DNA of 54,678 nt from an uncultured Clostridia bacterium (GTDB taxonomy: Bacteria; Bacillota; Clostridia; Oscillospirales; Butyricicoccaceae): the NCBI GenBank assembly GCA_945947915.1, contig CAMEZQ010000009.1:1-54678 (forward strand). Direction: 5' to 3'. The notes beneath the pieces are model-generated. The model ran no database searches. It had not been told where the DNA came from and worked only from the letters and a program-made list of their open reading frames with translations. The translations under genes and the position numbers were made by a program. How positions within the stretch are numbered: position 1 is the first letter of the stretch; each line of letters begins with the position of its first letter. Of the stretch, positions 9,569-17,620 are shown piece after piece.

Positions 9569-10591
9569 ATGTCTACCGGAGATATCGGAATAGATCTCGG
9601 CACTGCGTCGGTGTTGGTTTTTGTCAAGGGCAAGGGGATCGCCCTCAACGAACCGTCGGTGGTGGCCGTCGATAAAATGACAGGAAAAATTCTGGCTGTG
9701 GGCGCCGATGCCCAGAGCATGCTGGGCAGAACGCCTGGCAACATCGTTGCCGTCCGTCCGCTGCGGGAGGGCGTCATTTCGGATTACGACATGACTGAAA
9801 AGATGATCCGCGAGTTTATCAAAAAGGTTCTGGGGTTCCGTCTGTTCAAGCCCAACGTCATCATCTGCATCCCCAGTGTGATCACGGAGGTGGAAGAGCG
9901 TGCCGTCATCGACGCCGGCATCCAGGCGGGCGCCAAGAAGGTCTTTCTGATCGAAGAGCCCGTCGCCGCGGCCATCGGCGCCGGCATCGATATTGCCAAG
10001 CCCAACGGCAATATGATCGTGGATATAGGCGGCGGCACCACGGATATCGCCGTCATTTCGCTGGGCGGCATCGTGGAATCGACCTCCATCAAAGTGGCCG
10101 GCGACAAGTTTGACGAAGCCATCATCAAATACATCCGCCGCAAGCATAACGTGCTGATCGGTGAACGCACGGCCGAGGAGATGAAGATCAACATCGGCTG
10201 CGTCTATCCGCGTCCGGAAGACAAGACGATGGAGGTCAAGGGCCGCTGCCTGATGACCGGCCTGCCGCGCACCTTTACCGTCTCTTCTTCGGAGATGATC
10301 GAGGCTTTCGAGGAGGTCACGGTCAAGATCCTGGAAGCCGTACATTCGGTGCTGGAGCGCACGGCGCCCGAGCTGGTGGGCGATATCGCCACCAACGGCA
10401 TCGTCATGACCGGCGGCGGCAGCCTGATCTACGGCTTCGACAAGCTGATCGAGGCCAAGACGGGCATTGCCACCCGCGTGGCCGACGACGCTATCTCCTG
10501 CGTTGCCTACGGCACCGGCAAGTCGCTGGACAGCATCAACGCCATGCAGGACGGTACGATGAATCTGTCGAGAAAGCGGCAGATGCTTTAA
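9569..10591 (+). CDS. mbl: Rod shape-determining protein, MreB family (Mbl-like)
   Basis: Bacterial actin homologue that forms membrane-associated filaments guiding lateral cell-wall synthesis. The 340-residue protein shows the actin-fold nucleotide motifs: phosphate-1 (GIDLGTAS, residues 6-13), phosphate-2 (DIGGGTTDI) and adenosine motif (TGGGSLI). The N-terminal DIGIDLGTA-VLVFVKGKGI-LNEPSVVAVDK pattern is closer to Mbl than to MreB, and the usual mreCD genes are absent next door, which also fits Mbl. I chose ATG 9569, preceded by GCGAGGTG and located downstream of the mapped promoter. It is monocistronic, ending in a strong terminator. Confidence 0.93.
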   Translation: MSTGDIGIDLGTASVLVFVKGKGIALNEPSVVAVDKMTGKILAVGADAQSMLGRTPGNIVAVRPLREGVISDYDMTEKMIREFIKKVLGFRLFKPNVIICIPSVITEVEERAVIDAGIQAGAKKVFLIEEPVAAAIGAGIDIAKPNGNMIVDIGGGTTDIAVISLGGIVESTSIKVAGDKFDEAIIKYIRRKHNVLIGERTAEEMKINIGCVYPRPEDKTMEVKGRCLMTGLPRTFTVSSSEMIEAFEEVTVKILEAVHSVLERTAPELVGDIATNGIVMTGGGSLIYGFDKLIEAKTGIATRVADDAISCVAYGTGKSLDSINAMQDGTMNLSRKRQML

Positions 10592-10627
10592 AAGTCCGGC
10601 CGCAGAGCCCGGGCTGGATCAGAATGG

Positions 10628-10663
10628 AAACGCCCGAACATATCAGAATGTTCGGGCGTTTTT
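10628..10663 (+). terminator. Rho-independent terminator after mreB/mbl
   Basis: AAACGCCCGAACA pairs perfectly with TGTTCGGGCGTTT across a short AT-rich loop and is followed by T residues. Confidence 0.93.
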
Positions 10664-10749
10664 GATATTGCGCACAGGTGCCGGCACAGCTTCGGCAGTC
10701 CGTTTTCGCTCACGGACGGATCGGCAGGACCACAAAGGGGGAGAGCACG

Positions 10750-10959
10750 ATCAGTAAATACGATCTTTTATGGAATTATATACAGAACAGCGGCAAAAGC
10801 ACGGTTCAGCTGACCTTTGAAGAGATCCGGGCTGTCACGGGATTTCCCGTGGATCACGCTTTTCTGAGATATAAAAAGGAGCTTGCGGAATATGGATATC
10901 AGGTCGGCAAAATATCCATGAAAGAACAGACGGTCGTTTTCAGCAGGCTCGACGGATAA
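10750..10959 (+). CDS. Conserved small protein of unknown function, apparent ATC start
   Basis: The 69-residue core (SKYDLLWNYIQ..., then LTFEEI, DHAFLRYKKEL, YGYQVGKISMKEQTVVF) resembles short uncharacterised proteins common in Clostridia, in which Met immediately precedes SKY. Here that codon is ATC (10750-10752), placed six bases after a strong AAGGGGGAG Shine-Dalgarno. The only conventional in-frame start is GTG 10678, which lacks a binding site and would add 24 residues that do not look protein-like. I therefore place the start at ATC. The function is unknown; it may share a transcript with the downstream CPBP protease gene 47 bases away. Confidence 0.72.
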   Translation: MSKYDLLWNYIQNSGKSTVQLTFEEIRAVTGFPVDHAFLRYKKELAEYGYQVGKISMKEQTVVFSRLDG

Positions 10960-11006
10960 AATGCGATTGGCCGGGCAGTGCCTGCTTTTGGGAAAAGGAG
11001 GATATA

Positions 11007-11948
11007 TTGGATCGCTATTGCGCAGAGCCGTTGGAAATGATGGAAGGACGCCGCGTCGGCGCTCGCCTGGGCTGGGCCCTCGTCGTGCTGGCCCTGGTCA
11101 GCAACGGGGTCCAGGTGCTTCTGGCCCTATGGATCGCCGGATACCGGCCGGCGCTGGCCGCTTCGCCCTGGTGTACGGCGGGGCTGATCGCCGTGGGGTT
11201 TTACGGCTGCGGTCTCCCGGCTTTCGGCGCGATGGTGCGCCGGCTGCCCAAAGCGCCGGTGCAGGCGCGCGGGAAGCTGACCGCGGGCCAGGTTTTTCAC
11301 TGCTGGCTGCTCTGTATGTTCCTGGCCTATTTGTGCAGCATGCTGGGCACGGCGCTCAGTGCGCTGGCTGACAGCTGGATGGGGACCAGCAGCAGCAACC
11401 CGGTGGAGGAGCTGATCTCCATGTCCGGCATGCTGCCGACCCTGCTTGCCGCCGGGATCTGCTCGCCCATCGTCGAGGAGTATATATTCCGCGGGCTTCT
11501 GCTGCGGCGGACGCTGGTCTTTGGCGAGAAGGCAGCCTGCTGTTTTACAGCCGCGGCCTTCGGTCTGATGCACATGAACCTGTATCAGTTTTTCTATGCG
11601 TTTGCCATCGGCCTGGTATTGGCCCGGGTGGCCGTTTATACCGGATCGATCCGGACGGGGATCCTGCTGCATATCGGCATCAATTTGAGCGGCTCGGTGC
11701 TCATGCCCCTTTTGGAGGGACTGCCGGAGATCGGGATGTGGCTGGTAACGGCCTTTTTCCTGGGGATCCTGCTGTTTGGCGGCAGGCTTTGTTTTCGCTG
11801 GCGGCGTCTGCTGTTTTCCTTCGCGCCGCCGGAGGAAGGGGCAGGGGAAAGCGGCCTCCGGGCCGTGCAGCTGTGGTGCAATTCCGGCACGGTCGCTTAC
11901 TTGCTGGTGTGCATCGCCGGATTCTTATATGCAGCTTTGGCTGTTTGA
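11007..11948 (+). CDS. CPBP family intramembrane glutamic metalloprotease
   Basis: CPBP (Abi/CAAX-like) proteases are polytopic membrane enzymes that cleave substrates within or near the membrane; in bacteria substrates are mostly unknown. The 313-residue protein has about eight hydrophobic segments and the family motifs EEYIFRGLLLR (motif 1, EExxxR) and FGLMHMNLYQF (motif 2, FxxxH), plus a later HIGINLSG segment (motif 4-like). The start is TTG, five bases after a perfect AAAGGAGG. It ends just before a bidirectional terminator shared with murC. Substrate cannot be predicted. Confidence 0.9.
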   Translation: MDRYCAEPLEMMEGRRVGARLGWALVVLALVSNGVQVLLALWIAGYRPALAASPWCTAGLIAVGFYGCGLPAFGAMVRRLPKAPVQARGKLTAGQVFHCWLLCMFLAYLCSMLGTALSALADSWMGTSSSNPVEELISMSGMLPTLLAAGICSPIVEEYIFRGLLLRRTLVFGEKAACCFTAAAFGLMHMNLYQFFYAFAIGLVLARVAVYTGSIRTGILLHIGINLSGSVLMPLLEGLPEIGMWLVTAFFLGILLFGGRLCFRWRRLLFSFAPPEEGAGESGLRAVQLWCNSGTVAYLLVCIAGFLYAALAV

Positions 11949-11953
11949 AAAAT

Positions 11954-11996
11954 AAACCCCGCCGCGTCTGTTTTCAGGCGCGGCGGGGTTTTTATT
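11954..11996. terminator. Bidirectional terminator between the CPBP protease gene and murC
   Basis: ACCCCGCCGCG and CGCGGCGGGGT form a very stable stem with A residues on the left and T residues on the right, so it can end the + strand CPBP transcript and the converging murC transcript. Confidence 0.93.
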
Positions 11997-12012
11997 TTTG
12001 GGTGGTCAAGCT

Positions 12013-13401
12013 TTATTCGCAGCGGACCTTTTCGGCCAGAATGTCGTAGACTTTATAAACATCGCCGGCGCCCATGGTGAAGATCAGATCACCCGGCCGG
12101 GCATTGACACGGATAAAATCGGCGGCAGCCTCCAGAGAAGACACGCAGATGGATCCCTTGATCATGCTGGACAGCTTTTGCGAGGTGATCCCGGAGAAAT
12201 TGGTCTCCCGGGCGGCAAAGATCTCGGTGAGGACGCAGAGGTCACAATGGCTCAGGGCGTCGGCGAACTCGTTGAGCAGCGACACCGTGCGGGAATATGT
12301 ATGGGGCTGGAAGATGCAGATGGTGCGGCTGGGCTTCATATCGGCCGCCGCCTTCAGCGTGGCTTCGATCTCGCTGGGATGGTGGGCGTAATCGTCGAAA
12401 ATACGGGCGCCGTTGTAAGTGCCGCGGTATTCAAAGCGCCGGCCGACGCCGTGATATTCCTCAATGCCTTTTTTGAAGGCTTCGTGGCTGACGCCCAGCA
12501 GATCGGCAACGATGGCGGCGGCAACGGCATTGCGGGCGTTGTGCATGCCGGGAACGTTCATGTCCAGACGGGTCAGCAGCTGACCGTTGTGGAGGATATC
12601 GAAGCTGTAAAAGCCGTTATGGGAAACGATGTTGTCCATATAGTAATCGGCTTCGGGTGTCGTGCCGAAGGTGATCACGCGGCGGTTGATATCCTTGACA
12701 GCCTTGACCGTATTGAGGTCATCCAGGCAGGCGATGACAACGCCGGTGTCTTCGGGGACAAGATAGGCAAATTTGGTAAAGGAAGCGATGATATCGTCGG
12801 TATCGCTGAAAAAGTCCAGATGATCCCGGTCGATGTTGAGGATGACGGCGATGGTCGGTGTAAAGCTCAGAAAAGAGTTTTTGTATTCGCAGGCTTCGGC
12901 GATGAAGAGCTCGTCGGAACCGATGCGCAGGCTTCCGCCGATATTGCTCAGATTGCCGCCCACCATAACGGTGGGATCACATCCGGCGCTCTGTGTAAAG
13001 GTGGCGATCATGGATGTCGTGGAGGTCTTGCCGTGGGTGCCGGCGACGCAGACCGACTGTTTGTAGCGGCTCATCAGCATGCCCCAGGCAGCAGCCCGCT
13101 CCAGAATGGGCGTGCCGCGCTTTTTGGCGCCGACGATGTCGGGGTTGTTGTCGAGAACGGCCGCCGTGCGGATGACCAGCGCGGCGCCCTTGGTATTTTC
13201 AACGTCATGTCCTTGGGTAAAGCGGATCCCCATCTGCTCAAATTCTTCCAGATAGGGGGAAGGGTCGCGGTCGGAGCCCTGCACGCGGGCGCCCATGCTG
13301 CACAGTTCCTTGGCCAGCGCGCGCATGGAAACGCCGTTGATGCCGCAGATGTGGATGAGCTGACGGGAGTCGATGATCTTTTTGAATTCTGTATAAGTCA
13401 T
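12013..13401 (-). CDS. murC: UDP-N-acetylmuramate--L-alanine ligase
   Basis: MurC adds L-Ala to UDP-MurNAc, the first amino acid of the peptidoglycan stem peptide, using ATP in the cytoplasm. The 462-residue protein has the N-terminal UDP-binding Rossmann domain (HICGINGVSM), the Mur ATP-binding GTHGKTS (121-127), the central EACEYKNSF segment and the C-terminal DDYAHHPSEI signature. I chose ATG 13401 (GGTGAAA upstream) rather than a TTG eight codons earlier. It stands alone rather than in a dcw cluster, with its own promoter and a shared terminator. Confidence 0.96.
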   Translation of the reverse strand: MTYTEFKKIIDSRQLIHICGINGVSMRALAKELCSMGARVQGSDRDPSPYLEEFEQMGIRFTQGHDVENTKGAALVIRTAAVLDNNPDIVGAKKRGTPILERAAAWGMLMSRYKQSVCVAGTHGKTSTTSMIATFTQSAGCDPTVMVGGNLSNIGGSLRIGSDELFIAEACEYKNSFLSFTPTIAVILNIDRDHLDFFSDTDDIIASFTKFAYLVPEDTGVVIACLDDLNTVKAVKDINRRVITFGTTPEADYYMDNIVSHNGFYSFDILHNGQLLTRLDMNVPGMHNARNAVAAAIVADLLGVSHEAFKKGIEEYHGVGRRFEYRGTYNGARIFDDYAHHPSEIEATLKAAADMKPSRTICIFQPHTYSRTVSLLNEFADALSHCDLCVLTEIFAARETNFSGITSQKLSSMIKGSICVSSLEAAADFIRVNARPGDLIFTMGAGDVYKVYDILAEKVRCE

Positions 13402-13439
13402 AATGATTTTCACCAGCCATATCAAATCTTTTATAATTT

Positions 13440-13468
13440 ATTATATTACATCCGGGGCCAAAGATAAA
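13440..13468 (-). promoter_or_regulatory. murC promoter
   Basis: On the minus strand, TTTATC (13463-13468), 17 bases and TATAAT (13440-13445) precede murC. The -35 match is modest but the -10 is perfect and has a TG two bases before it. Confidence 0.65.
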
Positions 13469-13552
13469 GTACAAAAAATATAAATCAGACGGTCAAAAAG
13501 CGTTTTTCGGAATAAGCTGTAATATATCATTGTGAGGAGTGTGATCGACCCT

Positions 13553-14377
13553 ATGAATTTTGCTGTGATCGGCGGCGACCGGCGCATGGACTATGCCGCG
13601 GCCGCCCTGGCGCATGCCGGCCATGTGCAGGTCGACCGGCCGGAGCAGGCCCAAATGGTCCTGCTGCCCATGCCGCTGACCGCCGACGGCGTGCATATCC
13701 ATGGTACGGAAGAAACGCTGCCGGCGCTGATGGCATCGCTGCCGCGGCAGACGGCGGTCTTTGGCGGCGGCCCATATCCGGGGGTCCGCAATTATGCCGC
13801 CGACGAGGTCCTCTGCCTGCGCAACGCCGCGCTGACGGCAGAGGGTGCGCTGGCCGCCGCCGTAGAGGGAAGTCCCCGGGCCATTCGCGGCAGCCGGTGT
13901 CTGATCCTGGGCGGCGGGCGCATCGGTATGTGCCTTTGCGGCCTGCTGGCGGCCATGGGCGCCAGCGTCACGCTGTTTGCACGCCGGGCGGTCCAGCGGG
14001 AACAGGCCGTGCTGCGGGGCGCCGAAGCCGTGGATGCCGGCGGCCTGGGCCAGGCGCTGCGGCAGAGCAGCTTTATTTTCAATACCATACCGGCACGGAC
14101 GGCGCAGTGGGACGATCTGTTTGCCGTCCCGGCGGAGACTCTCTGGATCGAATTGGCTTCCAGTCCCTTCGGCATTCCGCCCGAGGCCGTGGGCCGGCTG
14201 GCGTTTCAGCATCGGCTGGCCAGCGGACTGCCGGGCCGGCTGTCGCCCAAAGCCGCGGGGGAGATCCTGGCCGATACGGTGCTGCGTATGATGGCGGCGC
14301 CGGGAGAGCATGGCCAGCCGGATTCCGGGGAAAGACAGGACATACAGAACGGGGAGGGCACATATGCTGCAGAATAA
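13553..14377 (+). CDS. dpaA: Dipicolinate synthase subunit A (copy 1)
   Basis: DpaA (SpoVFA) together with DpaB converts a lysine-pathway intermediate to dipicolinic acid, the calcium chelator of the spore core, in the mother cell. The 274-residue protein has the N-terminal FAVIGGDRRM motif, the DGVHIHGT segment, a Rossmann dinucleotide motif (LGGGRIG, about 118-124) and the C-terminal SGLPGRLSPKAAGEILAD segment typical of the family. ATG 13553 is set by homology; the nearest Shine-Dalgarno (GAGGAG) is a rather long 13 bases upstream, with a GTG in frame between. No sigma-A promoter is visible, as expected for a sporulation gene. Overlaps dpaB by 14 bases. Confidence 0.9.
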   Translation: MNFAVIGGDRRMDYAAAALAHAGHVQVDRPEQAQMVLLPMPLTADGVHIHGTEETLPALMASLPRQTAVFGGGPYPGVRNYAADEVLCLRNAALTAEGALAAAVEGSPRAIRGSRCLILGGGRIGMCLCGLLAAMGASVTLFARRAVQREQAVLRGAEAVDAGGLGQALRQSSFIFNTIPARTAQWDDLFAVPAETLWIELASSPFGIPPEAVGRLAFQHRLASGLPGRLSPKAAGEILADTVLRMMAAPGEHGQPDSGERQDIQNGEGTYAAE

Positions 14378-14948
14378 AAAACTCGGCCTTGTCATAACGG
14401 GCTCTTTTTGCACTTTCAGCGCCGTTTTGCCGGTGTTGGAGGACCTGTGCAGGGAAAATGAAGTCACCGTCGTCATGTCGGAAACGGCATACAGCACCGA
14501 TACGCGGTTTTGGAAGATCGAAGACTATAAGAACCGCCTGCGTGAGATTACCGGTCACGGGATCATTCACACCGTCCGGGACGCCGAGCCCATCGGCCCC
14601 AGGCAGATGTTCGACGCCCAGCTGGTGGCGCCCTGTACGGGGAACACCCTGGCCAAGCTCAACTGGGGCATCACCGATACGGCCGCCGTCATGGCGGCCA
14701 AGGCCCATCTCCGCAACGGCAGGCCTCTGATCCTGGCCGTATCCACCAACGACGCGCTGGGCGCCGCCGGTCAGAATATCGGTATGCTGCTCAATAAGCG
14801 CAATATTTATTTTGTGCCCTTCCGGCAGGATGACAGCGGCAAAAAGCCGCGGTCGATGGTGGCCGATCTTTCTCTTTGCGCCCAGGCCGTTGAAGCGGCG
14901 CTGGAAGGGCGGCAGCTGCAGCCCCTGATCCAGGCGCCTGTGTGCTGA
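14364..14948 (+). CDS. dpaB: Dipicolinate synthase subunit B
   Basis: DpaB (SpoVFB) is the flavoprotein-like partner of DpaA in dipicolinate synthesis. The 194-residue product has the N-terminal GLVITGSFCTF motif, the APCTGNTLAKL segment and the STNDALGAAGQNIG segment that define the HFCD-type flavoprotein fold in this family. ATG 14364 follows GGGAGGG and lies inside the end of dpaA, so the subunits are translationally coupled. A second DpaA-like gene follows but with a separate promoter. Confidence 0.94.
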   Translation: MLQNKKLGLVITGSFCTFSAVLPVLEDLCRENEVTVVMSETAYSTDTRFWKIEDYKNRLREITGHGIIHTVRDAEPIGPRQMFDAQLVAPCTGNTLAKLNWGITDTAAVMAAKAHLRNGRPLILAVSTNDALGAAGQNIGMLLNKRNIYFVPFRQDDSGKKPRSMVADLSLCAQAVEAALEGRQLQPLIQAPVC

Positions 14949-14973
14949 GAGTTAGCTTCGGCAAACTTTATCG

Positions 14974-15002
14974 TTTACACTGGCAAAAAAATTTGCTAAA
15001 AT
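14974..15002 (+). promoter_or_regulatory. Vegetative promoter of the second dpaA-like gene
   Basis: TTTACA (14974-14979), 17 bases and TAAAAT (14997-15002) match the housekeeping sigma consensus and lie 31 bases before the start codon, in the gap after dpaB. Confidence 0.82.
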
Positions 15003-15032
15003 AAAAGCAAATAAAAAAACAGGAGGACATTT

Positions 15033-15806
15033 ATGAAATTTCTCGTCTTAGGTATTGGCGGCGATGCCCGATACGCCTATACGGCGCAGGCGCTGCGTGA
15101 AGACGGCTGCACCGTCACGGAAGATCCGGCCGAAGCCGACGTGGTCATCCTGCCTTTTCATGCTACGCAGGACGGCGTACATGTCTGGGGAACCGACGTG
15201 GTGCTGGAGGGCGTGATGGCACAGGTACCGGCACACGCGCTGCTCTTCGGCGCTTCGGCGCCCTTTGCCGTGCGCAATTATCTGGAAGAACCCGGCATGC
15301 GGCAGATGAACGCCATTCCCACAGCCGAGGGCGCGCTGACTCTGGCCATGCAGCATTCGCCCAAAACCATCTGGAACAGCCGCTGCCTGGTGATCGGCAA
15401 CGGCCATGTGGGCAATTATCTGGCAAAGATCCTGTGCGGCATGGGGGCGCATGTCACCCAGACGGCCCGCAGCGCCGGTGGTCTGGCTCACGCGGCGGCT
15501 TACGGCTGTCAGCCTGTGGAGCTCAGCCGGGTCGCGGAGGTGCTTCCGGAGCAGGATATCATCTTCAATTCCGTTCCGGCCCCTGTGCTGGATGAAGCGG
15601 CGCTGCGCGCCATCCGCTCCGATGCGTGGCTGATCGAGATCGCCGCCGGAAAACATGGGTTTGATCCGGAACTGGCCGGAAAGCTGGGCGTTCATTTTGT
15701 CATCGGGCAAAAGCTCCCCGGTACTTTTTCGCCGTATACCGGCGGCTGTGCCATCGCCGAAGCCGTTGTGCGCATGGTCCGGGAAGCGCAGGCCCAGGCG
15801 GAATAA
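15033..15806 (+). CDS. Dipicolinate synthase subunit A paralogue (copy 2)
   Basis: This 257-residue protein is a second DpaA-family member: MKFLVLGIGGDARY, DGVHVWGT, the IPTAEGALTLAMQHSPKTI segment and a Rossmann motif IGNGHVG all align with DpaA. It keeps the middle segment better than copy 1, but its C-terminal segment reads LPGTFSPYTGG instead of the LPG-x-x-x-PK-x-AG form. The ATG follows a strong AGGAGG. It has its own sigma-A-like promoter and terminator, so unlike a normal spoVF operon member it may be made in growing cells. It could be a diverged subunit, an alternative A subunit, or a dehydrogenase with another substrate. Confidence 0.82.
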   Translation: MKFLVLGIGGDARYAYTAQALREDGCTVTEDPAEADVVILPFHATQDGVHVWGTDVVLEGVMAQVPAHALLFGASAPFAVRNYLEEPGMRQMNAIPTAEGALTLAMQHSPKTIWNSRCLVIGNGHVGNYLAKILCGMGAHVTQTARSAGGLAHAAAYGCQPVELSRVAEVLPEQDIIFNSVPAPVLDEAALRAIRSDAWLIEIAAGKHGFDPELAGKLGVHFVIGQKLPGTFSPYTGGCAIAEAVVRMVREAQAQAE

Positions 15807-15824
15807 AACCGAATAGACAAAGAA

Positions 15825-15856
15825 AAAAGCAGAGGCTGCCGCCTCTGCTTTTCCTT
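15825..15856 (+). terminator. Terminator after the second dpaA-like gene (probably bidirectional)
   Basis: AAAAGCAGAGGC (15825-15836) pairs with GCCTCTGCTTTT (15841-15852) across TGCC. Flanking A and T runs would also serve the converging helicase transcript. Confidence 0.9.
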
Positions 15857-15873
15857 TTCAGATGCTATCCTAT

Positions 15874-17442
15874 TTATTTGCGTCCCTTGCGGTAACCGCC
15901 GCTGCGGCCCCGGTTGTAGCCGCCGCGTCCGCCGGCGTTTTTGCTGCCGGAAGAGCTTTTCGGCTCCTCCGCCGCGCGGAAGACCACCACGAAATCATTG
16001 ACCGTGGCGTCCTGCATGCTCTTCATTACATGGCGGGCGTTTTCGGGCGAAAGCTCGATATAGGATTCATTCTGGCCGATCGTGATACGGCCGATATCCT
16101 GCTTTTTAAGACGGGCATATTTCATAATGGCGCCCGAGATGTGGCTGGGCCGGATGTCGTGCTCGGCGCCCACATCCACGGAAACCAGCACGTTTTTGGG
16201 GTCGTCCTTGAATTTGGAAGCCGTACCGGCGCCCTGCTTTTTGCCGTCGCCGGGTTTCTGACGATAAGAAGCCTTGGCATTGTTGGAGGCGCGCACTTTA
16301 TCGTCGGGCAGGGCTTCGGTGCCTTCCAGCTCATAGGGGATCATATGCGCACCCGTCTTGTCCTCGATGTCGCAGAGGTTAAAGAACTCGCCGCGGTTGG
16401 CGATAATGGTATAGGAAGCGCCGAAATTGCCGGCGCGGCCGGTGCGGCCGATGCGGTGGACGTAATATTCCACGTCCTGCGGAATATCGTAGTTGATGAT
16501 GGCTTCCACGCCGGTGGCGTCGATGCCGCGGGCAGCCACGTCGGTGGCCACAAGAATATTGACGCCGCCTTCCTTGAATTCCTTCATCACATGGCTGCGG
16601 AAGGATTGCTTCATATCGCCGTGCAGCGCAACGGCTGCCAGGCCCTTGTCCACCAGATGCTCGGTCAGTACATCGACCATATGCTTGGTGTTGCAGAAGA
16701 TGAGCGCGCGGTGGATGCCCAGCTTTTCCATCAGCAGAACGATGGAATTGGCTTTTTTCTTCTGGGGCACTTCGCAGTAATACTGGGTGATCAGTTCAAA
16801 AGCCGTCTGGCCGTCGTCGCCCTTGACGTGAACGGGATCCTTCTGAAAACGCTGGGTGATGCGCAGGATCTGGCTGGGCATGGTGGCCGAGAAAAGGAGG
16901 GTCTGCCGGTTTTGGGGGCAGCAATGCAGGATATAGCGGATGTCGTCGAGAAAGCCCATATCGAGCATTTCGTCGGCCTCGTCCAGAACCACCATTTTGA
17001 TGTCGTCCAGACGCAGGGTGCCGCGCTTGATATGGTCGATGATGCGCCCGGGCGTGCCGACGACAATCTCGGCCTTTTTGAGGCCGCGGATCTGGATCAT
17101 AATGGTCTGGCCGCCGTAAACCGGCACCGTCTTGACCCCTTCCTTGTATTTGGCGAACTTGCGCATCTCCTCGGTGATCTGGATGGCCAGCTCGCGGGTG
17201 GGCGCCAGGACCAGGACCTGTACGCGGCCCTCTTCAGTGGGTTCGGTCATTTCAACGGCGGGAATGGCAAAAGCGGCAGTTTTGCCGGTGCCGGTGCTCG
17301 ACTGGCCGATGACATCGCGGCCCTCAAGAACGACCGGGATGATCTTTTCCTGGATAGGGGTCATGGCTTCGTAGCCCACGTCGGCAATGGCGTGGAGGAC
17401 CTCCTCGGAAAGGTGCAGATTGCTGAAAAGCTTTTCGTCCAT
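15874..17442 (-). CDS. DEAD-box ATP-dependent RNA helicase with DbpA-type RNA-binding domain
   Basis: A DeaD/CshA-type RNA helicase, likely acting in ribosome assembly, mRNA turnover or cold adaptation. The 522-residue protein has motif I SSTGTGKT (48-55), PTREL, motif II DEAD (154-157), motif III SAT, and motif VI HRIGRTGRAG, followed by a linker and a C-terminal DbpA RNA-binding domain (about 410-485) and an Arg/Gly-rich tail ending in RKGRK that probably contacts RNA. The start ATG follows GGAG. It is monocistronic with a structured leader of about 70 bases. Which member of the family it replaces (DeaD, CshA, DbpA) cannot be settled from sequence alone. Confidence 0.93.
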   Translation of the reverse strand: MDEKLFSNLHLSEEVLHAIADVGYEAMTPIQEKIIPVVLEGRDVIGQSSTGTGKTAAFAIPAVEMTEPTEEGRVQVLVLAPTRELAIQITEEMRKFAKYKEGVKTVPVYGGQTIMIQIRGLKKAEIVVGTPGRIIDHIKRGTLRLDDIKMVVLDEADEMLDMGFLDDIRYILHCCPQNRQTLLFSATMPSQILRITQRFQKDPVHVKGDDGQTAFELITQYYCEVPQKKKANSIVLLMEKLGIHRALIFCNTKHMVDVLTEHLVDKGLAAVALHGDMKQSFRSHVMKEFKEGGVNILVATDVAARGIDATGVEAIINYDIPQDVEYYVHRIGRTGRAGNFGASYTIIANRGEFFNLCDIEDKTGAHMIPYELEGTEALPDDKVRASNNAKASYRQKPGDGKKQGAGTASKFKDDPKNVLVSVDVGAEHDIRPSHISGAIMKYARLKKQDIGRITIGQNESYIELSPENARHVMKSMQDATVNDFVVVFRAAEEPKSSSGSKNAGGRGGYNRGRSGGYRKGRK

Positions 17443-17491
17443 GTATATACTCCAAAATCAAATAGTATCAAAAATATCAGCTCAAATGTTC

Positions 17492-17514
17492 GCAGTGCCG
17501 TGACGGCATACTGC
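17492..17514 (-). other. Hairpin in the RNA helicase 5' leader
   Basis: GCAGTGCCGT and ACGGCATACTGC pair with a two-base bulge between promoter and start codon. No T-run follows it on the minus strand, so it is not a terminator. Structured leaders are common in cold-shock helicase genes; a regulatory role here is inference. Confidence 0.4.
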
Positions 17515-17521
17515 ACAGAAC

Positions 17522-17550
17522 AGTATAGCATAAAAGCCGGAAATAAGCAA
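17522..17550 (-). promoter_or_regulatory. RNA helicase promoter
   Basis: On the minus strand TTGCTT (17545-17550), 17 bases and TATACT (17522-17527), with a TG extension before the -10 box. Confidence 0.78.
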
Positions 17551-17566
17551 ATTCGACTTTGTCCGC

Positions 17567-17603
17567 CAAAAAGAAAAGCCGCGTGCGGACGGCACGCGGC
17601 TTT
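17567..17603 (-). terminator. Terminator of the amidohydrolase gene
   Basis: On the minus strand AAAGCCGCGTGC and GCACGCGGCTTT form a long stem followed by TTTTCTTTTT (plus-strand A run at 17568-17577). Confidence 0.9.
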
Positions 17604-17620
17604 GAGGCCGGGGAGGGGGA

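Noticed and set aside
10632-10657. CGAACAT ... ATGTTCG resembling a LexA dyad
   Set aside because: The half-sites are too far apart and form the stem of the mreB terminator.
11998-13467. Long + strand frame over murC
   Set aside because: MurC motifs are clear on the minus strand, and the antisense frame is Gly/Ala/Asp-rich without domains.
17484-17492. Minus strand CGAACATTT upstream of the RNA helicase as a LexA box
   Set aside because: Only one half-site matches; the second half lacks GTTY.
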